Of a stretch of DNA of 64,000 nucleotides, positions 32,639 to 44,249 are shown piece after piece. How positions within the stretch are numbered: the first letter of the stretch is position 1; every line of letters begins with the position of its first letter. Source of the DNA: Siphonodentalium dalli (Eukaryota; Mollusca; Scaphopoda; Gadilida; Siphonodentaliidae); NCBI GenBank assembly GCA_032622095.1, contig CP136068.1, positions 126,359,989 through 126,423,988 of the forward strand, given 5' to 3'. The notes beneath the pieces were generated by a model. That model ran no database searches, was not told the DNA's origin, and worked only from the letters and a program-made list of their open reading frames with translations. The translations under genes and the position numbers were made by a program.

Positions 32639-33857
32639 TGTTTTATTTATAACCGCTCCAATGGAGAAATTAGCCAATTTGAGTGAAATGAAGCCAAAAT
32701 TACCAGTGGTTTATCAGAGAAAGTATTTGCTGTAATAAACAGAAAAGCAAAAGGAGATCTTTGATAAAACAATTCATTTTGGAAGGTGGGCGTCAACACA
32801 CAGCGAGGTCTGGATTCACCGGTAGACAAGCACATTTGTGATGTATACGGAGGAGCCTGCAGTTATTCTCTGGCTTGGCACCTTTGACTTCACAATCTGA
32901 TATATAACAATAAGATGTACATCGTGAAGGCAATTAATAATCTGAAGGCTATATATAGATAGAACTATCTTGTCCGAAAATTCCACCGGGACAGTCGTCT
33001 TCATGGATGTTCAATCTTGTCAATGGCAAATTGGAACATAACAACAGGATAGTTACAAACAGCAAAGGGCGATATTCGGAAAAACAATAGGAAATCTATG
33101 ATACAAGAAACGTTCAATTCATTTTTGGAAGGTGGGCGTTAGCACACAGCGTGTTCTGGATTCACCAGTAGACAAGCGTATTTGTGATACGGAGGATCCT
33201 GTAGTTATTCTGTGGCTTGGCACCTGTGACTTCACAAACAAGTTGGGAAAGATTGTTTATCTGAGATAAAATAGGATGCATATCGTGGGTGCAATTAATA
33301 ATCTGAAGGCTATATATAGAGAGAGAACTATCTTGTCAGAAAATTCCCCCGCGTCAGTCGTCTTCATGGATGTCCAATCTTGTAAATGGTAAACTGGAAC
33401 AATAACAAAGCGCCATCCGCGTTGGGGCCTCTTCCAACAACAGGATAGGCAACTTCTCGGAACTGCCAAAGACTATGATCCACAGCTGGACGAGATGAAT
33501 GCACAGTAGCATAGGATGTCGAAGTGAAACCAGGATTTTTTTTTTAGTCGTAAGTATGCAAAACAATATCGATAGCACTAAATGCAGGTATCAATTGAGA
33601 CTGAAGGAATACACACAGCCGATAAACTTGCAAGATAGTGGCCCTAAGACTGATGCATGTGACCCTAGAGAGATCTACTGTTAAATATGGCGTAGCTATA
33701 TTCTTATATTGATGTCGTGTGCACGTATTTCGAAATTAAGGCTAGTCTTATATTCGACTATATTTGCATGAGTTGATATTCGTGTTACAATGGATAACAT
33801 ATGTAAATATTTGTAAAAATTAATTCTGAACGATCTCATCAATTCATTTATTTCCAG

Positions 33858-33940
33858 GTATGAGCGCGCGGAGACAAGAGACCGTATTAAACACGGGGAC
33901 GCTCTTGTGATAGATGAAGTTGGTATGCTGTCAGCCTTCG
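33858..33940 (+). pseudogene. PIF1-like helicase exon with Walker B (array copy 1)
   Basis: After the acceptor TTTATTTCCAG, the exon encodes YERAETRDRIKHGDALVIDE and continues VGMLSAF. ALVIDEVGML is a canonical PIF1-type Walker B (DE). A GT follows at 33941. It is the less damaged of the two array copies. Confidence 0.72.
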
Positions 33941-34130
33941 GTAATTCGGTGTTTATTTGTAACCGCTCCAATGGAGAAGTCAGCACATTTGAGCGAAATG
34001 AAGCCAAAATGAGCAGTGGTTTATCACAGAGGTAGTTTTTGCTGTAACAAACAAAAATTAAAGGGCGATACTCGGAAAAACAAAAGGAGAACTATGATAA
34101 AAGAAACGTTCAATTCATATTGGAAGGTGT

Positions 34131-34690
34131 GTGTTAACAGAAAGCGAGTTCTGGATTCACAGACAGACAACCGCATTGGCGATACGGAGGAGCCTGTGTA
34201 TGTAGTTATTCTCTGACTTGGTACCTGTGACTTCACAAAACAAGTTGGGAAAGATTGTTTATCTGAGATAAAACAATAGGATGTACATCGTGAGGGCAAT
34301 TAATAATCTGAAGGCTATAGAAAGAACAATCTTGTCAGAAACTTCCACCGCGACTGTCGTCTTCGTGGAATGTCCAATCTTGTCAATGGCAAATTGGAAC
34401 ATAATAAAGCGCCATCCGCGTTAAGTCTTCTTCCGACAACAGGATAGGATACTTCACAGAACTGTCAAAGACTATGATCTCCAGCTGAACGAGATAAATG
34501 CACAGGAACATTGATGCCGAACTTAAACCAGGATTTATTGTTTTTGTCATAAGTATGCAAAACAATATCCCACTAAATGCAGGTATCAATTGAGACTGAC
34601 GGAATACACCCAGTAGATAAGCTTGCAAGATTGTGGCCCTAAGACTGATGCATGTGACCCTAGAGAGATCTACTGTTAAATATGGCGTAG
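34131..34690 (+). pseudogene. SGNH-hydrolase-like ORF remnant inside the array
   Basis: Across array copies the translation keeps KRICDTEEPVVILWLGTCDF and, about 400 bases later, TDGIHPVDKLARLWP (34595-34639 in this copy). GTCD resembles the GxND block and DGIHP the catalytic DxxH block of SGNH/GDSL hydrolases, domains sometimes fused into transposon ORFs. In this copy the Trp of WLG is a TGA stop; other copies keep WLG but damage DGIHP (GAAGGAATACACACA at about 33602). No copy is intact. The hydrolase reading is an inference from two motifs. Confidence 0.42.
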
Positions 34691-34841
34691 CTATATTCTT
34701 ATATTCGGTTGTTGTCGTGTGCACGTATTTCGAAATAAAGACTAGTCTTATATTCGACTATATTTGCATGCGTTGGTATTCGTGTTACTATGGAAAACAT
34801 TTTTTTTTTCCTGAAGATCTCATCAATCCATTTATTTCCAG

Positions 34842-34924
34842 GTATGCGCACACGGAGGCAAGAGGCCGTATTAAACACGGGGACGCTCTTGTGATAGGTG
34901 AAGTTGGTATGCTGTCAGCCTTCA
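34842..34924 (+). pseudogene. PIF1-like helicase Walker B exon, duplicate (array copy 2)
   Basis: Same exon as 33858-33940, encoding RIKHGDALVIGEVGMLSAF. The Walker B Asp has become Gly (IGE instead of IDE), which removes the Mg/ATP-binding acid. The splice donor is also changed: CTTCATTAATTC replaces CTTCGGTAATTC. Confidence 0.75.
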
Positions 34925-35285
34925 TTAATTCAGAGTGTTTTATTTGTAAAATAGAGAAATGGAGAAATGGAGAAATCAGCACATTTGAGCGAAATGAAGC
35001 CAAAATTAGCAGTGGTTTATCACAGAGGCAGTTTTTGCTGTAATAAACAACAATTAAAGGGCGATACACAGAAAAGCAAAAGGAGATCTATGATAAAAGC
35101 AACGTTCAATTAATTTTTTGGAAAGTGGGCGTTAACACACAGTGTGTTCTGGACTCAGCGGTAGACAAGCGCATTTGTGATACGGAGGAGCCTGTAGTTA
35201 TTCTGTGGCTTGGCACCTGTGACTTCACAAACAAGTTGGGAACGATTGTTTATCTGAGATAAAACAATATGATGTACATCATTAA

Positions 35286-35980
35286 TAATGGTATATAACT
35301 TCACGCGAGACCATCTAAATGGCATCAATGGGGGTCTAACATGGGTAACTTTTGACGAGGAAGATAATTATGCTGGTTAAACATTTCTAAAGTTTCACTG
35401 GTGCCATGGGTAGAACAGATGGAGGGCAGAAAAATTATGAAACAATTTTGTCCCAAACGTGTACATAATCATCTCCATGATATGGCGCCGTTCGAGTCTG
35501 GGGTGCACTGAGGGGAGATGGGTACCAACCGTGTTACGAGGAATCAAATCGTGTGGTATAAAGACGCCAAATCGGTGCCGTTTGGTGAGAGATATCAGGA
35601 GTCTAATGGATGTGGTTTCGATATGTCAAAAGTGGCAACGTTCAAGTCATAAATTGGGAGAGGAGCACCAAAGTTGATAGATATGTTTCGCATATATTTC
35701 CACCAAATTCATATAGTACACGCTCATCTCCAATATCACAAGGAATCAAATTATGTGGGGCTAAGGACGCTACATTTGGTGCCGTTTCGACGGCGAGAGG
35801 GGGGCACTTACATTGATAAGAATTGTTATCAATGTTATCAATGTTATATATTCGTTCTAAGGAGTTTTTGGCGTCCAAATTTTATAACATCGAAAATTAT
35901 GACAGAATTAAGTCGCTTGAACAAATATATATTCTTAAGTGTCAAATTTATATGGGGACGGGAATCAGTGCATTTATATA
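35286..35980. repeat. Inverted fragment of the 57.5-59 kb tandem-repeat family
   Basis: 35460-35960 contains GGAATCAAATCGTGTGGT, GATATCAGGAGTCTAATGGA and TATGTCAAAAGTGGC. These are reverse complements of phrases such as CACACGATT...AGACTCCT and GCCACTTTTGACAT at 57.5-58.8 kb. Short ORFs here are not genuine. Confidence 0.6.
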
Positions 35981-36125
35981 GTGAGCTAGAAAAATAGATA
36001 CATAGAAGAAAGCAGTAAACGTATATTTATCATTATATTAAGAGACATACTATATTCTTACAATATGAGGGACCTTGAACCACCAGAGGATAGCATGTTT
36101 GAATGGCCCATGTATTAACTACATA

Positions 36126-37230
36126 AATTGCAGGCGCTCTATAAAATAGTCAATTATTTAGCCCCCTCTTATCTAGCCAATACACTCCACCAGATCACAT
36201 GAGGTTGCAGATTATAATTGGAGACGCCCCAGGAAATTATTTTCATACTATTGTAATAGCGAACTCTTCAAACAGTCATTTTTTTCCAGCGATGGTCATA
36301 GCATGGAATAAGCGTCCCACATTTATCACCGACGCTGATACATTTTATACCTTTAAAACAAACTTGTACCAGATAGATCCCACGCTCAGCCCCCCCCCCC
36401 CCCCTTACATTTTTACGCTTGGACAGAGACACTTTTCGTTGTCGCATATTTGTAATTTTGCAGTGAACTCAGATCTGATATGTTCAACAATTATATCGCT
36501 GACAGTCCCGCATGTTCCTGTTGAAATCATTCTGAAAACGCCTATCATGATTTCTTCATGTGTCAATTTTACCAAAGAGAGCGCTCCGTATTCTCTGAGA
36601 AACTAACCCGTGGAAATCTCAAAATAAGCAATATTTCAGAACAAAAATGTCTGGAATACCTTATATCTCGTCCAACAAAATATGAAACTGTTTTCAATGA
36701 CACAGCAATACACTGCAGCGTCTAAGCGTGTCGACCCTAAATGATTATATTTATTTTACTTGCGAATCTATACAAAAAAGCTTCCGGATTTCAACTTGCT
36801 ATGGTGGCAGTTAGCCCAGAAATGGACAAACCTCCCATTCAAACATTTCATTTATTATCTGTATTGTATTCAGAGCATAACAAAACAGAATAGAAAACAA
36901 ATCAAGTATATCTTTATATTTTACCGCCAATATACAAATACTAAGAATAGATAATATATTAGCACTTTTCAATCGTACCAAACGTTCATAATGTAGGACA
37001 CTCTTTAATACAAACTTCCTCTCAGCCAAGAAACAACATCAAGTCTGATCATCTCCGGAAGGCACTACCAATTATATCTCAAAACTTATCGCAACGTAAA
37101 TACGTTTGTACCGTCATCTTGATTACATGTATTGTATTGTGTTTTGGAGAAGGGCTTCATAAGTTGCAAAAACTTGGGCCCCAATCCCTTTCGTATAGTA
37201 TGCAAATAAAATATATTTCAAGTCAAAGTC
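36126..37230 (+). pseudogene. LINE ORF2 C-terminal remnant and 3' end
   Basis: The order of motifs matches the end of CR1/Jockey-type reverse-transcriptase ORFs. RALYKIVNYLAPSYLANTL is at about 36130, and SHFFPAMVIAWNKRPTFITD is in the frame starting at 36199. After a poly-C slip at about 36392 comes the FTLGQRHFSLSHICN region, with the expected His/Cys residues out of frame. A LINE-like tail follows, and AATAAAATATATT lies near 37206. The polymerase palm (YADD) is absent, so it is 5'-truncated. Fragmented frames make it inactive. Confidence 0.62.
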
Positions 37231-38142
37231 ATGTATTATAACACAATTGAGTCTGTCCCATTAAAAAGAGATGGAAATATGTAGAAGGCCAGTTCCAAAA
37301 TAGTTGTCAATGTACTGTCAAATATAGTTTCTTCTCAGATAAAAGAAAGCGCATGACTTTTCAGGATCCTCCAATACTGGCATCTGACAAGGGTACACCT
37401 TCCCGGTACATATGATTTCTTTCATTTTGTTTTATAACACTCATAGCATAACATAAACAACTTAAAATATCGCTCTGTGTTAGGCACATGTAGCTGATAT
37501 AGCAACATTTCTTAAACTGAGAATAATTACCCAGTATAGCACCATGAACAGGGTAGCACCTGGACATTTCTTTAAAATATGTGTATCTTAATTGAAATAT
37601 GATAACGAGGTGTCCTCAAATATTAGGCTAACCCACTAGATTGATTTATACATCTGTCTATATAAACCCCAATTGTCGTCTTTTGTGTTTGCAAACCAAA
37701 ATGTCTATGATGTTCATGTTTTGATCCCAATAAAGAACGTCCACTGTACGATTTAATAATGATAAAGTCTGAAGTACGCTAGTGGTAAATATATATACAG
37801 TCAAAGACCTACTTTTGGGTTGCCAGTTAAAATATAACACCAATTTTCACTTCTGTGAGCATGCAGTCTAAATTATCCGATACTATACTGAATTGTTTAT
37901 TGATTATTGATACAAAAGATCAACATTAACTGAATGTAAGCATGCGACAGACAAATTTCTACTAATTGATGGGAAATGTTCAGACAATAAGTTCAACACA
38001 TGGGCTGTGACCGTTTGTTCAACTTATTACCAGAACACTTCATAAGAGAACTACTCGTCAACTAGCATTGTTATAGTGGAGAGAAACGGTCAATGTATAA
38101 CAGTTATAGCTCACTTAAATAAAAAATCTGTAAAAATTACAG
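37231..38142. other. No recognisable gene (probable PIF1 intron)
   Basis: AT-rich sequence without motif-bearing ORFs or repeats that I could place. Confidence 0.45.
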
Positions 38143-38316
38143 GTTGTAAACCAAGAGGAAGATCATCTAGCCCGTGTTATCAACGAGTTGTGCTGTCGCT
38201 CACAATCTGCGGAAATCCAGAAACTGATGGCATATTTTAATAGACCACTCCAACGGAATCGGATCAAAGTTGAATACAACGATATGCGGCTTAATGGGAT
38301 GGAAGGACAGGCTTGA
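38143..38316 (+). pseudogene. PIF1-like helicase exon (post-motif region)
   Basis: After the acceptor AAAAATTACAG the translation reads VVNQEEDHLARVINELC, then EIQKLMAYFNRPLQRNRIKV. This corresponds to the R-Q-x-D/E...INELS...L.RPL segment of PIF1-like helicases. In this copy the usual Arg before Gln is Asn. The frame ends at TGA 38314. Confidence 0.65.
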
Positions 38317-39185
38317 TCGTTCAAATCCGAAAATATTGGTGCATATAGCCACGCACAATATACACTATTTCAATTTCCGCCGTTGAACACAAACATAGGC
38401 TGTGTTATTAAAGATGCATAATCCGAATTAACGCTCGCAAATTACTATTTCCTCGGTTTCTGGGGTAAAAAATATATTATTCGAGTCGAAGACCCACCCA
38501 TCGAAGCTCAGAGTGATCAGATAACGATTTTTTAAATATATTATTTTTCACCACAGGTACTTTTTAGTGGATCGGTAAACATTCGACGAGAAGACGGTCT
38601 CGGACCAAATTGCGGATGAAGATGCATAACGCTAAAATCAAGTGGCTTTTGTGTCAGATATTTGACAAAGCGGCCAAATTTCGTTGAACAAAATGTTGAT
38701 AAATAACAGATTTTGGGAAATGTTATAATATAGTTGACTGTGGTTATCATTACTTTTGGGCAAGTAATCGATTCTGATAACTGAAGCGGCATTTCAAAAC
38801 ATGTTGTTGTTGTTGTTGTTGTTGGAATCTGATTATATGGGGACTACCGAATCGGATTAAGTACCTTTAACATGCTGCTACTGTAATTCGTAATTCGTGT
38901 TGATGTAGTTGGGTGATGATGTCCATCTAAGTGGCTATCACTTGTCCTCCAATCCCGTCACCATATCATTTTTGGGAAATAAGTATGTTTAAACCAAACA
39001 TAGGTTCGCCCATAATTCGCCCAATTCAGTCTGTCTAACATTACTGAAAACTCAAAACTCATGTCTAGGTTGAAGAACGAATCGGCAACGGCAGCTGTGC
39101 GTATGCATGTATATATACAACCACGATGAATTAAATCTGCCATTCAAGGCACTGTTGAAAATACATACCAACGAGGATTCATATA
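38317..39185. other. No recognisable gene
   Basis: A TTG run lies at about 38802-38823. An acceptor-like TTTTTCACCACAG at about 38555 is followed by a frame that stops at once. Nothing else is supported. Confidence 0.45.
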
Positions 39186-39644
39186 TGTGACCCGCCATAT
39201 CAAATCCAGTCGGAAGTCGGGATTATTTTTACCCTGTGCCAATGCATTCTCTAATATATGCGAGTCGACCATAGGCCGCCTCACATATATAAGAGAATGC
39301 ATTGGCCTAACAATTTTTTATCATGTTTTTTAAATAAAAGTTTCTTACAATTTTTCAGGACATAAAATAAAAAACATCCATTACCCTGCAGGGAGCCACA
39401 CACATATATAGAAGCATATATAAGAGTGTCGTCTGCTCATGTTTTTCTGGGGCTCTGTATATGTGGAATTATAAAATTGTTAAAGAATACAAGAACAAAT
39501 TATTAAAATTGTAAAATATTGTTAGGCCAATGCATTCTCTTATATATGCGAGGCGACCTATGGTCGACTCGCATATATAAGATAATGCATTGGCACAGGG
39601 TAAAAAATCCCGACTTCCGACTGGATTTGATATGGCGGGTCACA
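39186..39644. mobile_element. TGTGACCCGCC-ended foldback MITE, copy 4 (inverted orientation)
   Basis: 459 bp with the same terminal, hairpin and central CCTGCAGGGAGCC modules as copy 1 but opposite orientation. The flanks are CATATA before and TATAGC after, consistent with a TA target. It lies between two PIF1-like exons, so the insertion is intronic. Confidence 0.92.
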
Positions 39645-39862
39645 TATAGCTTCAGTACCATGCACTTCCGAACGTGTTATATGACAATGTGTTGCCGAAT
39701 GCATGTCCAATAATCTAACAGCCAATGATAGTATAGCATGAATGTTGCCGGCCATTTCGATATAAAATGAATGATAACACCAACGTTTCTTTTCTCGACA
39801 TATATATCTTCATTTATGTCAGATAGTTTCTACTCAACAGCCACATTTACTATTATTTTCAG

Positions 39863-39970
39863 GTAGCAAACTATCTCTGATGCAGTCAAACGCGCCGAAA
39901 GAGCTCAGAATAAAGGAGGGTGCTCCCGTGGTATTGATAAAGCATTTGGGCTCGAGGCATCATCCATATT
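39863..39970 (+). pseudogene. PIF1-like helicase exon (C-terminal motif region)
   Basis: After the acceptor TATTATTTTCAG the frame from 39865 reads APKELRIKEGAPVVLIKHLG, which matches the L..APKxLxLKxGxPVVLxxNL block near the C-terminus of PIF1-like helicases. The sequence then loses the expected VNGxxG segment. VEFETAEDG at about 40032 may be the next, shifted piece. Confidence 0.62.
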
Positions 39971-40647
39971 GAAAGATTCCGACCACGTGATTGATAACCC
40001 TAAAACCATATTCACTTCCCAAACAGTGCCCATTTAATTGTAGAGTTTGAAACAGCAGAGGATGGACATAAATTCATGAAGTAGCCGGTAACGCAGATCT
40101 AACTTTACTAGAAGCTCACATGGGTATTCAATACACTATAATAAGTAGGATTCTGGAACGATGAATGTCTAAAAAGTGAGTGGAGTGCTTATTTATAGGA
40201 AATAAATGGGTTTTTTTTAGCATCTTGAGGCGATGAAAACCTAGATAAATTGACGAAGTCTCAGAATAAATTGTCATCAAAACTCGCATCCTGGATCAAC
40301 GAGAAGCTGCTATGTGAAACGGTCTCTGAATCAGTACCAGACTCGGTTCCATCAACATCATCCAAAAAATAGAGAAGAACGGTGAACGCTTGACGAGACA
40401 GGGTGGGCATGATTCAATACATAGCTGGAGTCTGTGTCCATAAAGTTAGGACTAAACTTGTTGCATCTATCCAGAAGAGAATATGCAAAGGAAGCAAACA
40501 CTCAAAAGCCATGAAAAAGTTAGACTACCAAAACGAGAGACGTTTAGTGAAACTCGGGATTGCATAATCTGATGCATTACCACTTGCTTCTGAAATTTCT
40601 GGAATTTTGCGAGAAACCGAAGCCAAAGCCAAAAAAGGACCGTCAAT
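39971..40647. other. Decayed coding-like sequence, no intact ORF
   Basis: Short open stretches (for example NKLSSKLASWINEKLLC near 40260) are broken by stops. It may be the beginning of the PHD-containing pseudogene or the end of the PIF1-like gene; I cannot assign it. Confidence 0.3.
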
Positions 40648-40738
40648 ACGAATTGCCTCATCCTGGCGATAGTGAACACGAATTGCCTCATCCTGGCGAT
40701 AGTGAACACGAATTGCCTCATCCTGGCGATAGTGAACA
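40648..40738. repeat. Tandem repeat, 30-bp unit, three copies
   Basis: ACGAATTGCCTCATCCTGGC followed by GATAGTGAAC repeats at 40648, 40678 and 40708. The period is a multiple of three, so a reading frame is preserved as ELPHPGDSEH repeats. Confidence 0.95.
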
Positions 40739-40740
40739 AG

Positions 40741-41310
40741 GATGTGTTCAATTTCTGCAATCGGCTGTATGACTTGTGCAGTCGGATGCTTTCTGACGAG
40801 GCTCATCGTGACTATGACAGGTTGCACGAAGTTACACGGAAGGCGACTTTGACAGATGTGAAAACATTGGAGGTGTGGTGGGATATTAACCAAGCAAGCA
40901 CAGTGATACCAAGGAGGACGACACGTTTGTGGCAATGCTGCTGGACCCACAAAGGTTTGTTCGGATATTTTCACATTTTAACGATAAAAGTAGCATTGCA
41001 TCGCTTCAGAGAAAATATTCTATTCAAGAAGTCACAAGAATTGCGAGTACGACTGCCGGTAACCTGAGCTAAGAGGAAAATAGATGAGGAAATACAAAGT
41101 GGGGAGACAAGAAGTGTCTACACCGACTACACGTATGTGGCACGTGGGAAACAGTCTCTGTTGGAGGAACACTTCAGCATCGGTTGTGATACTTGTGACA
41201 TGTGGTATCACCAACGTTGCCAGAACGTGACAATCGTTCGTCACTCTCGCTTGATTAATATCACTGTTAAAGTTCATGCAATTGTGGTGAAGATGTCCGA
41301 TAAATAAATC
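40741..41310 (+). pseudogene. Broken ORF with PHD-finger-like motif
   Basis: Three adjacent frames are open in turn: FNFCNRLYDLCSRMLSDEAH (about 40750-40850), DTFVAMLLDPQRFVRIFSHF (about 40917-41067), and a segment ending IGCDTCDMWYHQRC (about 41175-41220). The last is the second half of a PHD zinc finger (C-x2-C-WYH-x2-C). The parent protein is unrecognised; PHD fingers occur in chromatin readers and in some transposon ORFs. It lies upstream of the P-element-like remnant and could belong to the same element. Confidence 0.4.
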
Positions 41311-41823
41311 GGAAAATACCCGATAAAAATGGTACATATGCTGATATTCTTTATTACTATAGATTATGATTTCTATGCTATATAACTACCTCTATTGCCA
41401 CACTTAACGTCAATATTATTTTGTTTTCGTGTCAGCATATATAATATATCGACGATACGTAGATGGTAGATAATTCGTGACAAATATTAATTTGCTTGAT
41501 TTGATTAAGGTTCTATGTTGTTTCCCTTTTCTATAATGTTTACCAAATATGTACAGTGCACCCACGTCACAATATTCCATTTTGGGTGCAGAAAGATGAC
41601 ACCAGGAATTAACTGGAATAACCGATGGAGCGTGTTCGGTTCGAACAAATAATGCAATATGTGTACTTCGCGGACAACAACAGCTTAGATAACGGTGACG
41701 GAAATGCAAAGGTCCGCCCTCTGTTGAAGCATCTGCATCAGGCATTTCTTGATTGATTCTGTATGGAAGATTCTCTATCCATCGACGATACTATAAGAAC
41801 GCCGTTCATCAAAACCAGGGCTA

Positions 41824-42226
41824 TTGGAGGATAATTTGGAATGGATGGAAAAAACGGCAGAGAGGCATAACATACCACAATATGGCAAACGCGGGGTCAT
41901 CGCCATAGACGAAATGTCCATTCAACAAAATGTCGAATCTGCTCAGCGAGGCGATAGTTGGTACATCGTTGATATGGGAGATGTAAGCCGGAACAGAGAC
42001 AAAATAAACTCGAGAGGAAAAGATACTTTCAAACTGGCGACATACGCATTCCAGTTCGTGTTTTATGGGTACACCGGTTGGCCGGTGTGCAACTACGGGT
42101 CAGGTACAGAATTAGCCTAGCAACTTTTCGAAAGCTTCTTGAAAATACAAGACAAGTTAGACAACCACGGCGCATCAACAAGTATATCTTTGACGTCGAT
42201 GTTACTTCCAAATAAGAGGAGCCTAT
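41824..42226 (+). pseudogene. P-element/THAP9-like transposase fragment
   Basis: The first 98 codons encode RGVIAIDEMSIQQNVESAQR and, further on, FKLATYAFQFVFYGYTGWPV. A TAG at 42118 follows, then QLFESFLKIQDKLDNHG in the same frame. DEMSI with a downstream Q(L)F-F-GFTG block is the RNase-H-like region of P-element-type transposases, which excise and insert DNA by a cut-and-paste reaction. The THAP domain and the rest of the catalytic domain are missing, so it is a remnant. Confidence 0.6.
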
Positions 42227-42346
42227 TTGAGGCAAGAGGAATATCTAGCGGTGAGCGCATATAGTATGGGTGAATATATTTTACAAAATATTATTAGGTA
42301 TAAAATCCAGCACACCAAACTACATGGTATATGGGGAGCTTAGTAG

Positions 42347-42800
42347 AGGTTACACTGGTGTAAATAAGGTTCGGAGATACCTCTAGCGGATGCGGGAGGA
42401 ATATATAGGAGAGAATAAAATAGACACTGGGCCCTGATTGGTCAATAGCCTTGTGTGCTTTTTGCATAAAAAAATCATCACACCTCTTCCCTATGATTTC
42501 CCATAGGTAAGATAGCCATTGGCACAGGAATTAACACTTTGTAGTGAAGTTTGAATTTTTTGGTGTGGTCTAAAATATGACAGTATTTTTTTATGCGGAT
42601 CTGACACTAGTTACGAAAACACAAGATTTAAAGGCGAATTCCCTGCTAGACAGATATGATTTTTTTGTGTAAAAAAGTTTCCCGAAATGTCAATTTATCA
42701 GATTTAAAAAAACAATTGGACCCAATATTCATATAGCCAACAGCATACGCTAAAACGTTAGCACCGAGGCCAATGGAAAACATTTACACCAGTGTAACCT
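42347..42800. mobile_element. GGTTACACTGGTGTAAAT-ended MITE, copy 1
   Basis: 454 bp with inverted ends AGGTTACACTGGTGTAAAT and ATTTACACCAGTGTAACCT. It is nearly identical to 43673-44126, in the same orientation. No coding capacity. Confidence 0.95.
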
Positions 42801-43672
42801 AAAGGGGAAAATGAGCTTTAAAGTATTTCAGTGCATTTTTCACAGCCTGGTCTTTCAGTCCAATGAATCTCCCATGCATGGTGTGGCTATTCTTGCTGCT
42901 TGTGTCTTCTTTCACTTACATCGGCCAAAAAAATGGTATGATTTTTCATAAAAAATGGCAATTTTTCAAGGTATTTTCAAATTTTTTCAAGGTGGTAATA
43001 GTCACATGATAATGCAAATTACCCATAACATGAGCATGTCAATGACACACATATCAATTGTTATAAGAAGCTAATCTAACAAGTATTTTGGATTTTATAG
43101 CCAGTGATATACAGATATATATAATAAAAATGTGTCATTTTCACTGGTGGGTATGGCCATTTGAAGGTTAATAGCACTAAAACTTGGACACATTTAAGAA
43201 AATGCTTCAGCATTTCAAAGAGAGCATATCTTTGTTCAACTAATTCAATATACACCCACATCCAGTTATCTTGGATCACCCTTGCAGACCTGAAAATGTC
43301 ATAGTTTAGGTCTTCCATGTGCTGATAAAGTCATGTGCTTGATGCTCAGCTGATCAGATCTGGACTCAATGACCTCACATCACCAGAAGTTCTCTCATGG
43401 AAAGAATCTTGTACAGTCTTCCATAGCTAATCCAAGTTTGCAACACCAGACCCACAAAAACTGTGTGAAAATGGGGCCTGAATATGACTTGTGGTGGAAA
43501 ATTGTGCTTTTTTTATGAATAATGTGTTACAGAGGGTGGGGTTAAATTGTGTGTGATAAATAAAGAACCACAGAAGTGATATTGTTTTTGAACACATTTT
43601 TTCCATTCATGGGCAATTCTGAAAAAATGTAGGGTGTTACAATTATTCCGCGATAAAGCGGGCTATCGCTTT
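42801..43672. other. Segment between two direct MITE copies
   Basis: 870 bp with no match to the MITE. A minus-strand frame at 43076-43318 (DIFRSARVIQDNWMWVYIEL) looks protein-like but I do not recognise it. It could be a remnant of a longer gene. Confidence 0.4.
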
Positions 43673-44126
43673 AGGTTACACTGGTGTAAATAAGGTTCGG
43701 AGAGACCTCTAGCGGATGCGGGAGGAATATATAGGAGAGAATAAAATAGACACTGGGCCCTGATTGGTCAATAGCCTTGTGTGCTTTTTGTATAAAAAAA
43801 ATCATCACACCTCTTCCCTATGATTTCCCATAGGTAAGATAGCCATTGGCACAGGAATTAACCCTTTGTAGTGAAGTTTGAATTTTTTGGTGTGGTCTAA
43901 AATATGACAGTATTTTTTTATGCGGATCTGACACTAGTTACGAAAACACAAGATTTAAAGGCGAATTCCCTGCTAGACAGATATGATTTGTTTGTGTAAA
44001 AAGTTTCCCGAAATGTCAATTTTTCAGATTAAAAAAAAACATTGGACCAAATATTCATATAGCCAACAGCATACCCTAAAACGTTAGCACCGATGCCTAT
44101 GGAAAACATTTACACCAGTGTAACCT
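43673..44126. mobile_element. GGTTACACTGGTGTAAAT-ended MITE, copy 2
   Basis: 454 bp. It differs from copy 1 by only scattered substitutions and short indels. The flanks TTTA on the left and TAGAC on the right are consistent with a TA target. Confidence 0.95.
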
Positions 44127-44249
44127 AGACACCCGCTCGCGATTGAAATTAAATGCAGACTTATATCATATTGGTTCAAGTTTGTGTCCACAAATGGTCT
44201 GAATTCGCAAAATAACATGTACCTTATTTTGAGGCTTGTATATGAGAAA

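Larger units (their letters stand above)
32639..35285 (+). repeat. Tandem array, ~1-kb unit, about four copies, carrying PIF1-exon and SGNH-like remnants
   Basis: Anchor words recur in order. CAGTGGTTTATCA appears near 32706, 34013 and 35018. GGAGGA(G/T)CCTG...GTAGTTATTCT appears in four places, near 32850, 33204, 34190 and 35187, a spacing of about 1 kb for the last three. The first unit is truncated to about 0.35-0.4 kb. Each full unit holds a TGGCTTGGCACCTGTGACTT region, a GACGGAATACACCC-like region, then the acceptor and Walker-B exon of a PIF1-like helicase. Copies differ by point changes and small indels, so the array is not brand new. Confidence 0.85.

Noticed and set aside
31281-39970. 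Helitron interpretation of the helicase exons
   Set aside because: No Rep/HUH motif and no TC...CTRR ends were seen; the exon layout fits a stand-alone PIF1-like gene better.
43076-43318. 80-codon minus-strand ORF as a named gene
   Set aside because: It looks protein-like but I cannot place it in a family, and the flanking frame is broken; mentioned only as part of the segment between MITEs.
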